This document shows positions 1 to 8,581 of a DNA stretch of 18,991 nucleotides, piece after piece. Numbering within the stretch: position 1 is the stretch's first letter; each line of letters starts with the position of its first letter. Source of the stretch: Stagonosporopsis chrysanthemi (Eukaryota; Ascomycota; Dothideomycetes; Pleosporales; Didymellaceae). The position numbers and the translations under genes are program-made. The notes under the pieces were generated by a model. That model made no database searches. It was not told the DNA's origin and saw only the letters and a program-made list of their open reading frames with translations. The DNA is taken from contig JAFISE010000336.1 in NCBI GenBank assembly GCA_022560025.1, positions 1 through 18,991 of the forward strand, in the 5' to 3' direction.

Positions 1-686
1 TGGGGTGGCGGCCAGCGAGGGCGATGCAGCGGTGGGGTCGATGGGCAGCGGGCGGCGCTTGATGGGGGCGCTCTCGCGGGCGCCGCGAGCGCCGCGCGGG
101 CCTGACAGTGCCGGGCTGGTGGCTTCGGGCTGGGACGTGTCCCGCCTCTTCTCGGCGGCGGGCTTCTCAGCCTTGGGGCGGGTGTCGTAGTAGGTGAACT
201 CGATGCGGATCTCGCCGGCGTACTTGCCCTTGCAGTCGAGGGCGTGCCAGCCGTCCGACTGGCCGCCGCCGTGGTGGATGACGCCGTGGAGGTCGATGAA
301 GGTGTCGCCGATCAGCTCCGTCTTGCGGTCGTCGTTGAAGACGGAGACCTTGATGCGGTGGTAGTCGGGCGAGTCGTGGACGGTGAAGCGGAGCTCCTGG
401 TCCCTGGCTGTGTGAGCGGGCGTGTGCAGCATGCGTCGGGTCACAGTACTCACCACCTCGGCGTCTGCCCGCCGCGCTTGTCCGTGTGTGTCTTCTTGGC
501 CTCCTTGCCGAGGCGGGCGGCGCAGTACGGGTCCTGCTTGCCCATGGTGCGCTTGTTGGGCAGGTTGCGCGCGCGGTCGATGATGGCGACCAGCGTGCCG
601 ATGACGGGGCCGTCGACGGTCATGTCCGAGAAGATGCCCGCCGTGTGGGCGCCACCAAAGGCGGCCATGTTGAGGCTGGCGGCCAT
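1..686 (-). CDS. C2-domain cytokinesis protein, Inn1/Fic1-like (partial, 5' part)
   Basis: Encoded on the minus strand with the ATG at 686-684 and open through base 1, so the C-terminus lies outside the window. Two exons: 686-454 and 403-1, joined across a 50 bp GT-AG intron (453-404, donor GTGAGT, acceptor CCAG). The splice falls inside codon Trp78 and restores the reading TPRW/DQELRF. Visible protein is 212 residues. A single N-terminal C2 fold spans about residues 28-150 (GTLVAIIDRARNLPN, GKQDPYC, KVSVFNDD, GKYAGEIRIEFTYYD). After that comes a basic, Pro/Ala/Arg-rich tail typical of this family. In yeasts, Inn1/Fic1 proteins use the C2 domain at the division site and the Pro-rich tail to bind SH3 partners during septum ingression. 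That role is inferred here. Start choice: pyrimidine-rich leader directly before this ATG; Met7 is an alternative. Family call is from remembered similarity. Confidence 0.85.
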
Positions 687-1300
687 GGGCGTGAGGGGGG
701 TGAGGCCGGGTCGAGGCGCGGCCGGGTCAAGGAGAGGCGGGAGAGGCGGTCGTGTCGGTCGTGTCGATCGTGGCGGTCGGCGGGGTGCATGCGCCGGGCA
801 ATGGCAGCGCGGTGTTGCTGGCGGTCGTGGGGGAGCAGGGCGATGCGGTGCAAAAGAGCGGCGGGCAGCGTGGCCGGTGGGCGGGCGACGGCGACGGCGA
901 CGGCGACAGAGCGGGCGTGGGTCCTCGCGCTGCAGCAGACGGCGGGCGGGCGCCGTGTTTGTTATGTCTCGCAGAGGGTGTGGCTGGCAGCGGATGACGC
1001 TACACCAACCTCGCGGCCGCCCCGCGCATCAGGCCCGCTTGCAGCCCACGGCGGCCCACCTGGCTCACGTACCTTGCAGCCCGGTTTCTAATCTGGACCT
1101 TCCCTGCGAACGCCCGACGGCCCTCGCCTTGCTGACGGCCCTATGTGCCCTCGCCATCCCGGATGCGCCGGCCAGCCCTGCTGCCGCGCCGCGCTGCGAC
1201 GCGTCGGCCGTTCGTGACGCGTCGAGAAGAACGCCTACACAGTACACACACAACGAGGCGCACCCACAGTCAGCCTCTTGCCCAAGAAGACGGCCTCACC
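687..1300. other. gene-free GC-rich upstream region of the C2-domain gene
   Basis: No credible coding exon was found. Read on the minus strand, the part next to the start (about 687-760) is pyrimidine-rich, as fungal 5' leaders often are. A strong minus-strand splice-donor match, AAG/GTACGTGAG, lies at 1075-1064, so a 5'UTR intron is possible, but no matching coding exon is visible. The long plus-strand frames here are the GC-biased antisense of the gene and its leader. Confidence 0.5.
884..907. repeat. hexanucleotide repeat (GGCGAC)4
   Basis: Four perfect consecutive copies of GGCGAC. It lies about 200-220 bp upstream of the C2-domain gene start and is not in a supported coding region. Confidence 0.9.
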
Positions 1301-1365
1301 CGCCGACCTCACAACCACCTGCATCCTGCACCCTCCCCTCTCACCATCACCATGTATTTGTTGTC

Positions 1366-1400
1366 CATACATACATACATACATACATACATATGTACAT
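1366..1400. repeat. tetranucleotide microsatellite (CATA)7
   Basis: Seven copies of CATA (1366-1393) followed by a short TGTACAT end. Related interrupted ACATAC units reappear at about 1494-1520. Non-coding. Confidence 0.9.
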
Positions 1401-1703
1401 AGCCCACCTCGCCCACCACGTCCCACAATTACAACACCCACCCGCCTACATAATGTACACCGTGCACTCCCCAAGTACTCCCCATCCGAATTGTACATAC
1501 ATACAGTAGCTACATACCTACTTGTGTTGCATATATGTAGGTATCCCAAACCGTCTAGCGCCACGCAACAGCACCCATCGTACGACGATCCCCAACACGT
1601 GCCCCGCCAAGCCCTGCTGTCCGCCCACACTACACTGCACCGCGCACACACCTGCACCGGCGCGAATGAAATGGCTGGGTGACGTGAACTGCTGGTGCGA
1701 AAC

Positions 1704-1789
1704 GTCAGTGCGATGCGGAAATGTCAGTGCGATGCGGAAATGTCAGTGCGATGCGGAAAATGCCAGTGCGATGCGGAAGTGTCAGTGCA
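1704..1789. repeat. 19-20 bp direct tandem repeat, about 4.5 copies
   Basis: Unit GTCAGTGCGATGCGGAAAT. Copies lie at 1704-1722, 1723-1741 (identical), 1742-1761 (one extra A) and 1762-1780 (two substitutions), with a partial copy from 1781. The unit length is not a multiple of three and no gene covers it, so it is a non-coding minisatellite. Confidence 0.93.
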
Positions 1790-2032
1790 AACAGGGTCCT
1801 CCCCGCCTGTCGCGTTTGTTTTTCCTTGGCACTGCACTGTATTATACCGTACCGTACTGTACTATTTGTGTACAGACGCTTCGGTGGGTTTCCGCTATAC
1901 TGTGTAGGTAGAGCAGGCACAGTGCAGTCCAGCACCCGTTGGGCGGAGACGCGGTGCTGCAGCAAGGACCGTTGGGCGTGACCGTCTGTCCCGGTCCGGT
2001 TGCAGTCCAGCACAGTCCAACAGTCCAGCGGC

Positions 2033-2132
2033 ATGACATAGCATGGCATGACATAGCACGACATAGCATGGCATGGCATCGCAGGGCATGCATGCATGCA
2101 TGCATGTGTTGTGTTGTGTTGTGTTGTGTTGT
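2033..2132. repeat. compound short-repeat tract: GACATAGCAT/GGCAT, (GCAT)n, (GTGTT)n
   Basis: Imperfect ACATAGCATGGCATG units (about 2035-2075) pass into a run of GCAT copies (about 2087-2106) and then into about five copies of GTGTT up to 2132. The tract is preceded by repeated CAGTCCA words at about 1924-2028. It contains no coding signal. Confidence 0.85.
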
Positions 2133-2918
2133 TTCCCCCCAAGCACGCACCCCTCATCACCACGGCGGACTCGCCCTGTGCGCGGTGGAGTTCCTGTGGG
2201 TCGCGCAGACGTCATGTTGGGTGTGTCTATGCCTACATATGCGCGGAATCTCGGGTGGTGTGTGCACGTGCGTGGTGTTGAGTGAGGCGGATTTGGAGAC
2301 GTTGGTTCTGGGGCTGCTGTTGTGGCTGTCACGTGTGCGCAGCGCGCACTAGCCGTTCAAGGTACAGTAGGCGGATGGAGAGACTGCCTGCAACCCCTGG
2401 TATGTGTGTGCATGACGATGGAGTGTTTGTGTATGACGATGCAAATTTCATCGGATGGTTGTTGTCGGTGAATTTTGGCTCGATCGATGGCTACACATGG
2501 ATTTCTGCAGTCGGTTTTGGCGGTCCGATCTGAGGACCCTTCGGCATCATGGTATGATTATGACACCGCACAGGGAATGCCTGGCTACAATTGCGACTAC
2601 ACTCCGAGTCCCGAGATCGAGGGATTGGCGACGTCAAGCGCTCTTCAATTCCTTAGCAACGCCGCGACAAGACTGAAGCTGAGACAGGCTCCGATCTCGT
2701 GCCTTCATGGAGAGGTGTGTTGGTCCAGTGTCTTGTTTTGGTCTGGCCTCTTGTCGCGATCGATGACTACCAATCTCGTCGCCCAGGACAACTACGAAGT
2801 GACGGATGCATAGTCTTGTCTTTGACAAAGCAGAGTCGATGCATCGAAGTGAGACCAGAGCTTGCTGGCATCGCCAGACAACGGCTTGGATGCTTGATCC
2901 ACTCCATCAGCAACATCT
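2133..2918. other. gene-free stretch downstream of the C69 peptidase gene
   Basis: Short overlapping plus-strand frames (60-112 codons) show no family resemblance and no convincing splice structure. The part next to 2919 should hold the 3'UTR and polyadenylation region of the minus-strand peptidase gene. I see nothing else to name. Confidence 0.5.
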
Positions 2919-4469
2919 TCACCCTCGCCGCCTCAACACCCTCTGCGCCTCAGCAGGCTGATCCGGATCCCACCCAACCAAGCAATTCACCGTCTCGGCC
3001 CCCAGCCCCGGATCGTTGATCCGCGATCCAGCCGGTCTGCGAAACGCCCCCGTCAACTTGACATACGCATCCAGCGCCTCCACCACCGTCGCGCCCAACG
3101 CCATCGCCTTGTCCGCCCGCGCGTGCGCATAGAACGTCAACAGCTCGCCCGCCTCCGCGCTCAACCCCTGCTCCACCAACGCCCCCGCGCTGCGCTCCAC
3201 CCACCGCACATCCGCAAACGACCCGTTCTCAAACCCGCGCAGCATCTCCTGCACCACGGGCAGAAACGCCCCCGGGTCCGAGCACGTGTAGTACAGCGCC
3301 TGCTTCCACACGCGGCCCGCGAACCGCGTCGCCTCCTGGAGCTGAAAGTCCGGGTCGAGGAACGTCGACGCCGCGGCGGCGGTCAGGTAGCGGTGCTGGC
3401 CGTACTCGGGCGGGACCGTGTGCACGCCCAGCCACCAGGGGAGGAACGGCGCGGTGACGGACCCCGTGGGCGCGATCCACACGCGCAGCAGGTCGGGCGG
3501 CGTCGCGGCGTGCAGAGACACGACCTGCCCGTACCCAGCTTCGTCGTCGGCGATGCGGAAGTCGCGCACGCGGGCCATCAGGTCGCGTTCGTTGACGGGG
3601 GCCATGGCGCGCGTGGCGTCTTCGAGCGTGGCTTGCGACATGTACTTGTAGCCACCGTTGCGGGCGGTGTAGTTGCCTGACGCGGTGCCGTAGGTCTTCC
3701 AGATGTTGAAGGGGACGGAGCCGTTGGGATTCCACCAGCCCTGGTCGATAGCGAAGGAGACGATGTTGGGCGAGCCCATGTAGTCGGTGCTGTTTGCAAA
3801 GTCGAGCGGGAAGTCCTCGATGTAGCCTGGATAGAGCACGCGCACGTCGTCCGCGCCGAGACGCTCAGCAGCCCACAGTTTGAGGCCCCCGGACATCTCC
3901 CATACGACCCAGCCCTCGTCCTGGTCGGCGATGAGATGGCTGTTGCCGCCGTAGTCGGCGTAGCCGTACTCTGCGATCAGCTGACCGATGATCTCCACCC
4001 CTTCGCGCGCGGTGCTTGCGCGCTCCATCACAGCGCGGGCGAGGTCGGAGTACTGCAGGCCAGTCTGGGGGTTGGGCGTCATGGCGATGAGGTCGTCTCT
4101 GTTCTGCGCCCAGACATCTCTGACCGCAACACCCTTCTCATTCAGACCGCCATTGGTCAGCGGGGCCGGGAAGCCTTCGTAGTCCGAGTATTCCATGGAT
4201 ATGTAGCGGAAGGTGTGAGCAGCCTGGGAGATATTGAGCCGTTGGCCAGGCATGGAAGCATCTTCCGTAACGCCAACCTCGACAGTTGCATTCGGAGGGT
4301 AATCTTTCGCAGGGAAGATCTCGAGCCAGTGCGAAGACACCTCCTCGCCTGTGCCGCCGACCATCACGCTTCCATCTTCAGTTAGTGCTTTGCCGACGTA
4401 GAAGGCGTAGCTGGCGGTGGTGACATCAGCCAAAAGGGCTAACAACGATACGCTGCGTGACAGCATCAT
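2919..4469 (-). CDS. secreted dipeptidase-like protein, peptidase family C69 (U34), Ser at nucleophile position
   Basis: Intronless, 516 residues, ATG at 4469, TGA at 2919-2921. C69 enzymes are Ntn-hydrolases that cleave dipeptides after exposing an N-terminal nucleophile. Residues 1-19 look like a signal peptide (hydrophobic LLALLA, likely cut after TTA), leaving Ser20 as the mature N-terminus. The following YVGKALTEDGS aligns with the family opening (nucleophile, then VGK and DGS), where bacterial members have Cys. The only cysteines are Cys396 and Cys496, so no Cys nucleophile exists. Other family blocks: GGLNEKGVAVRD (107-118) and YGGNSHLIADQDEGWVVWE (173-191). Six N-glycosylation sequons (Asn60, 79, 226, 249, 266, 415) fit secretion. 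Divergent from the S58 peptidase gene, about 0.8 kb apart. Whether Ser20 is catalytic or the protein is inactive cannot be told from sequence. Confidence 0.88.
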   Translation of the reverse strand: MMLSRSVSLLALLADVTTASYAFYVGKALTEDGSVMVGGTGEEVSSHWLEIFPAKDYPPNATVEVGVTEDASMPGQRLNISQAAHTFRYISMEYSDYEGFPAPLTNGGLNEKGVAVRDVWAQNRDDLIAMTPNPQTGLQYSDLARAVMERASTAREGVEIIGQLIAEYGYADYGGNSHLIADQDEGWVVWEMSGGLKLWAAERLGADDVRVLYPGYIEDFPLDFANSTDYMGSPNIVSFAIDQGWWNPNGSVPFNIWKTYGTASGNYTARNGGYKYMSQATLEDATRAMAPVNERDLMARVRDFRIADDEAGYGQVVSLHAATPPDLLRVWIAPTGSVTAPFLPWWLGVHTVPPEYGQHRYLTAAAASTFLDPDFQLQEATRFAGRVWKQALYYTCSDPGAFLPVVQEMLRGFENGSFADVRWVERSAGALVEQGLSAEAGELLTFYAHARADKAMALGATVVEALDAYVKLTGAFRRPAGSRINDPGLGAETVNCLVGWDPDQPAEAQRVLRRRG

Positions 4470-4939
4470 GTTCGCACTGCAAGGGAACCAACGAGACAGA
4501 AAGACCGTGAGTGTGCACTGAGAGCAATGTCATGATTCTGTATCTCTCCACAACTTATCGTCTGCCGAGAGTGGGGTTGTAGCCGTCCATCAGCCGCTTG
4601 CTCCATGCAGCTACGCCTAATCTCCGAGCGGCATATTGCGGGGAGTATGGCCGATGAGGCTGTCGAGATTTTTAGGTTATCGCAAGGACAGCTTGATTGC
4701 CAAACTTGTTGGCAAGCCCTACATTCTCGTTATACCTGGAAGTCGTCTAAGTGAGATTTTGGTTCAGCGGGCGTACTATCATGTTAGAGACTCCCACAAT
4801 TAGTTGCTTAAAACAGCGAGTCTGGCTCGGAGATCTTGAGTCATGCTTGGTAGAGTGGCCTGACGATGCAGACCGATGATCAGGATGACAGTGATGTCGA
4901 GTGAGATTGGGGATGTGAGATCTTGCCGTGGTGGGGTAG

Positions 4940-4947
4940 TCACGTGA
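4940..4947. promoter_or_regulatory. palindromic E-box TCACGTGA
   Basis: Eight-base perfect palindrome with a CACGTG core, the binding site type of fungal bHLH regulators. It lies about 330 bp upstream of the S58 start and 470 bp upstream of the C69 start. Function is inferred only. Confidence 0.4.
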
Positions 4948-5185
4948 TGCGCAGGTGTGACTCTCGCCCAACGCCGCACGAAGGATCCCGCTGCACGTTA
5001 CATTCAGTAGCCATAACGCATCCGTGACTCCTCAGTGCTGTCCTTCCTATCGCACCTTCCTCAAGGGGTTGGATGGAGACGGGAGGATGACGCTGAGGCT
5101 GACACAGTGGATATCAGGCGCCAGCAATTGAATCCGGCTGATGAGGACGCGAACATTGTAGAGCTCAAAGGTGATGTTGAGAAAG

Positions 5186-5193
5186 TATAAGTA
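5186..5193 (+). promoter_or_regulatory. TATA-like element for the S58 peptidase gene
   Basis: TATAAGTA, 80-90 bp upstream of the ATG at 5274 and followed by a pyrimidine-rich stretch, a usual arrangement for fungal core promoters. Not proven. Confidence 0.35.
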
Positions 5194-5273
5194 AAGAGTG
5201 CACGGATGTCAGCTTCTGCAGGGCCATTGACAACCATTTCCTCCACCCTTCAACTTGTGTTTACCTTACCTAA

Positions 5274-6509
5274 ATGACCATCATGTCTTCCAGCCAAGCT
5301 GCAACTTCGTCAACCCGCCAGCGGGTGAGAGAGCTGCTTCCTACTGTTTACCTCGGGCGCTATGAGACAGGCTCGAAGAACAGTCTGACCGACGTAGCTG
5401 GAGTGCTGGTCTCCACGCAGTCGATCCACGACTCTGAGAGATACCCCGGCGCGCCAGCAGGCTCCATCAACACCGGTGTCACTACTATTCTGCCGCGCAA
5501 AGACTGGTTCAACAAGGGCTGCTTTGCTGGCATTTTTCGCTTCAATGGCTCAGGAGAGTTAACTGGCTCGCATTGGATCGAAGAATCAGGTCTTCTGCAC
5601 TCGCCTATTGTGCTTACTGGTAGCTTCGGCGTCGGCAATGCGTACAACGGTATCTACGAGCACGGGATACGAGAGCATGCTGATGAGGTTGGCAAGGTAG
5701 GCTGGTTTCTGCTTCCCGTAGTTGGCGAAACGTTCGACGGCTTTCTGCATGATGTGTCTAAGTTCGCGGTGACATCACAGCATGTTGTCAAGGGCATCGA
5801 TGAGGCGAGCAGCGAGCCTGTGGAGGAGGGCAACTGTGGTGGCGGCACAGGAATGATCTGTCACTGGTTCAAGGGCGGAACGGGATCCAGCAGCCGCCTT
5901 GTGCCTGCAGCAGAAGGGAGGACTTACACAATCGGCGCTCTTGTGCAGGCCAACTACGGACAGATGAGGGACTTCAAGATCGCAGGCGCACCAGTCGGTC
6001 GCTTAATCTACGAGGAGCAGCAGCGCCTGGCCCATGAGAACCCGAAGGATCCAGAGCTGATGGCGCAATCTTCTATGCTGTTCAAGATCAAGGAAGAGAA
6101 GGACAAGCAAGACGGAAGCATCATCGTCATTCTGGCCACAGACGCACCGCTTCACCCCACTCAGCTTCAGCGACTCGCAAAACGAGCGACCGTTGGTCTC
6201 GCGCGTGTTGGGGGCTGGGCGTCCAATTCCTCCGGCGACATCTTCCTGGCGTTCTCGACAGCGAATGAAATAGGAGTCCAGGAGTACACGGCAACGACTC
6301 AGAAAGTTGATCCCTGGAAGCCAAACACCCGCAGTATCGACATGATCGATGACCAGACCATCAACGCGCTTTTCGAGGCCAGTGCTGACGCGGTGGAGGA
6401 AGCCATCTTGAACGCGGTATTCAAAGCCGAGGACATGGAGGGCAACGGGAACAGGATTGACGCGCTGAACTTGGGCAAAGTAAAGGAGCTGATGGGAAAA
6501 TACCTGTAA
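5274..6509 (+). CDS. peptidase family S58 (DmpA/BapA-type) aminopeptidase
   Basis: Intronless, 411 residues, TAA at 6507-6509. S58 enzymes (L-aminopeptidase D-Ala-esterase, beta-peptidyl aminopeptidase) are made as inactive precursors that cut themselves to expose an N-terminal Ser. Visible blocks: NSLTDVAGVLV (36-46), SINTGVTTILPR (64-75), GSFGVGNAYNGIYEHG (116-131), EGNCGGGTGM (185-194), YTIGALVQANYG (218-229). The predicted self-cleavage site is Gly281/Ser282 in DGSIIVILATDAPL. A later block is SSGDIFLAFSTAN (319-331). Length fits the family plus a short linker before the cleavage site. No signal peptide is seen, so it is probably intracellular, unlike its secreted C69 neighbour. The second ATG (5283) has the better -3 base (A versus T) and may be the true start, giving a protein three residues shorter. 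The physiological substrate is unknown. Confidence 0.93.
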   Translation: MTIMSSSQAATSSTRQRVRELLPTVYLGRYETGSKNSLTDVAGVLVSTQSIHDSERYPGAPAGSINTGVTTILPRKDWFNKGCFAGIFRFNGSGELTGSHWIEESGLLHSPIVLTGSFGVGNAYNGIYEHGIREHADEVGKVGWFLLPVVGETFDGFLHDVSKFAVTSQHVVKGIDEASSEPVEEGNCGGGTGMICHWFKGGTGSSSRLVPAAEGRTYTIGALVQANYGQMRDFKIAGAPVGRLIYEEQQRLAHENPKDPELMAQSSMLFKIKEEKDKQDGSIIVILATDAPLHPTQLQRLAKRATVGLARVGGWASNSSGDIFLAFSTANEIGVQEYTATTQKVDPWKPNTRSIDMIDDQTINALFEASADAVEEAILNAVFKAEDMEGNGNRIDALNLGKVKELMGKYL

Positions 6510-8581
6510 CTCTTGTCTGATGGTAGCAACCAACAAGGCCACTGGCGCAAGATGCGTGACTACAACCCAATTCAGCTAACCTAGCTTGCTGTAGTTCGCA
6601 GCTAGCCGTTGAGTATGATCGGCGAGGGCGCTAGAGAGCGGGTACAATGTCAAATCGCCTTCAAGGGGGGCGTCGATGCACGCACAGCCACGATCCGAGG
6701 AGCGTGCAGTACATAGATCGACAATAGTATAACCCGATTGCTGCGTATGCGATTTCAGAACTTCCTATCGACGGGTCGATCTCCACATCTCGACATGGTG
6801 TGTTCCACAACAACGCCGACCATAAACTCAAAGTCGACATGACATGTTCAAAGCGCGCGTCGCCATCAGTACTACGTCAATAAGGTCACATATTGTCATC
6901 TGACCTTGCACGCCATCTCCGTCTTTTGTCGAGGCACTCCTGAAGCAGATACCCTAGTGTATGTACAACGCGCATCGGGTGCATGTGTCCGGCGACAAGT
7001 CCCGGTGAGATGCGCTAGCACGCAGGTGACAGAAAACCAGCACTCACAAAAGATACCCTCAGTTGCTGCTGATATTGATTAACAACACCGAAGCTCAAGA
7101 TTCTAAATAAACAGAATAATAAAGCTACCTTCTCTCTACAGTCCCCTGTTTTTAATAAGAATTTCTAGACGACTGCCGTTGAGTGTTGTTACAGCAAAGA
7201 TAGCGACTCTGTGGGTGTCCCTCGACTTTACTATGGTTTTTTTGGCACCCACGTGGCTAGCTAGTCAGCCGCCTTGGACAAATTTGAAATGCGGGTGAGG
7301 CTGAGCAAGATGCTGCGATCCAAGGCAGAGTCTCGGATATACAACCAACATGAACGAGCTGCGCTGCGACAGCTGTGTGAAAGGCGCGTCTCAGAAACGA
7401 GGGTGGAAGATCTAGACCCCCTGAGGCCCATGCGGCGGCGCAGAAGCTAGGGTCCAGACTCTCGTCCCTGTGTGAGTAAGCGCATGGCAATCTCAAATGC
7501 GATGCTCTCCAAACATTTACAGCAGGGAGAGATGTGTTCGCATGCGCTCAAGCAAGTCTGTTGGAGCTGCAATGTTGCAACACGAGATGGATCCCCGCGG
7601 AGCTGATGACAGAGAAGCACCTAAGTCGTAAGGGTGTCAGATTAGACAGGCGAATGGCATTCTCATCCGCACGAAACATTGCTATGGGTGTCAAATGCGG
7701 CTTAGCTGATGGAAGAGCATCGAGATGCTGGTTGGCTGCAACGAATGGGGTCTTTTCAGGGCGACCGCGCCAGTCCAGACCGTTGGTTAAGCGTTCGCGA
7801 TCCTCGCCACGTATTCGATTGGTACGACTTCAAGTTCCATCGGCGTGGAAGACCTGCAAAGGGCCGTTTGATTACTCTCTCATGCGCCTCCAAGTGGGTG
7901 TGACCAAGACTTGCGGCCGAACGCGCTTGGAGAACGATCGCGAACCACAAAGGGGATCGAAAGGGTCATGAATCCACAGTGCCACTTGACGGTCTTTGAT
8001 ATAAACACGCAGGCCCTGCGGAGAAGCGTCTCCGGCCACAGGTGGGCATTGGTGATCAATAGCTTCTAGTCGATATTCGGGGATTTGGGCCGAGACTGTC
8101 TGCGCGTGCACCAGCTTCTTCTTCTGACAGCCGCCCTGTGCCTGCAGAGTCTGGAGCCAGCCACGCCGGCGCACCTGCCCCGTCAAGGTCTGGTAGCGCA
8201 AGGCTGGCGGGTGCGAAAACGATCAATTGCAGATTCGATACATGGCAAAGCTGACACGCCGACCGCGTACGCAGCTGGTGTCGCGGTGCGTAGACAGATT
8301 TTCCAAGGTCTCCGCACCGGCACCCGGCATGTCGTTAGCGTGCGTCAGAGCTGCGCGACAATGGTCTGATTCGCTCTGTTCAGTTTCCCGAGCAGCCATC
8401 ACGATCGATTGCTTGGGAGGTGGACGGAGTCTCGATTGCACATCATGCAGCCTTCAGCTACTTCCGCTCGCCAAAACCCTGGCCGGAACTTGCCAGCCCT
8501 GGGAAACAGTTCGCATTCCTCAAATATGCATACTCGCCCTCTACACACTCCAGAGCCTACCCCCCACGTCATTTTGCGATC
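6510..8581. other. 2.1 kb gene-free region between the S58 peptidase and the HMG-box regulator
   Basis: No frame here has a recognisable domain or splice support. The longest (plus 7534-7971, minus 7872-8201) overlap each other and look random. About 7071-7170 is locally A+T-rich and flanked by an inverted repeat (7080-7088 and 7183-7191). The last few hundred bases should hold the promoter and leader of the HMG-box gene. I see no transposase, LTR pair or tRNA. Confidence 0.45.
7080..7191. repeat. 9 bp inverted repeat flanking an A+T-rich segment
   Basis: TAACAACAC at 7080-7088 has its exact reverse complement at 7183-7191, with 94 bases between. The inner segment is A+T-rich compared with its surroundings. 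It could be a worn-down small inverted-repeat element or chance; no clear target-site duplication is visible. Confidence 0.3.

Larger units (their letters stand above)
4470..5273. promoter_or_regulatory. divergent intergenic promoter between the two peptidase genes
   Basis: Shared upstream region of the C69 (minus) and S58 (plus) genes. A perfect palindromic E-box TCACGTGA is at 4940-4947. HGATAR-type GATA sites occur at 4555-4560, 4677-4682, 4776-4781 and 5047-5052. Two or three would be expected by chance in 800 bp, so a nitrogen-control role is only a possibility. A short minus-strand frame at 4747-4971 has no supporting features. Confidence 0.55.

Noticed and set aside
244..1509. 421-codon plus-strand frame covering the C2-domain gene region
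   Set aside because: Antisense to a clear C2 domain and its upstream region; low-complexity Arg/Gly/Val composition with no domain. An effect of GC-rich third positions.
3123..3680. 185-codon plus-strand frame inside the C69 gene
   Set aside because: Antisense shadow of a recognisable intronless peptidase; Arg/His-rich with no family resemblance.
6003..6542. 179-codon minus-strand frame inside the S58 gene
   Set aside because: Antisense shadow; the plus-strand frame carries all the S58 motifs.
7534..7971. Possible gene of 145 codons on plus, or 109 codons on minus at 7872-8201
   Set aside because: The two overlap, have no motif, no splice partner and random-like composition.
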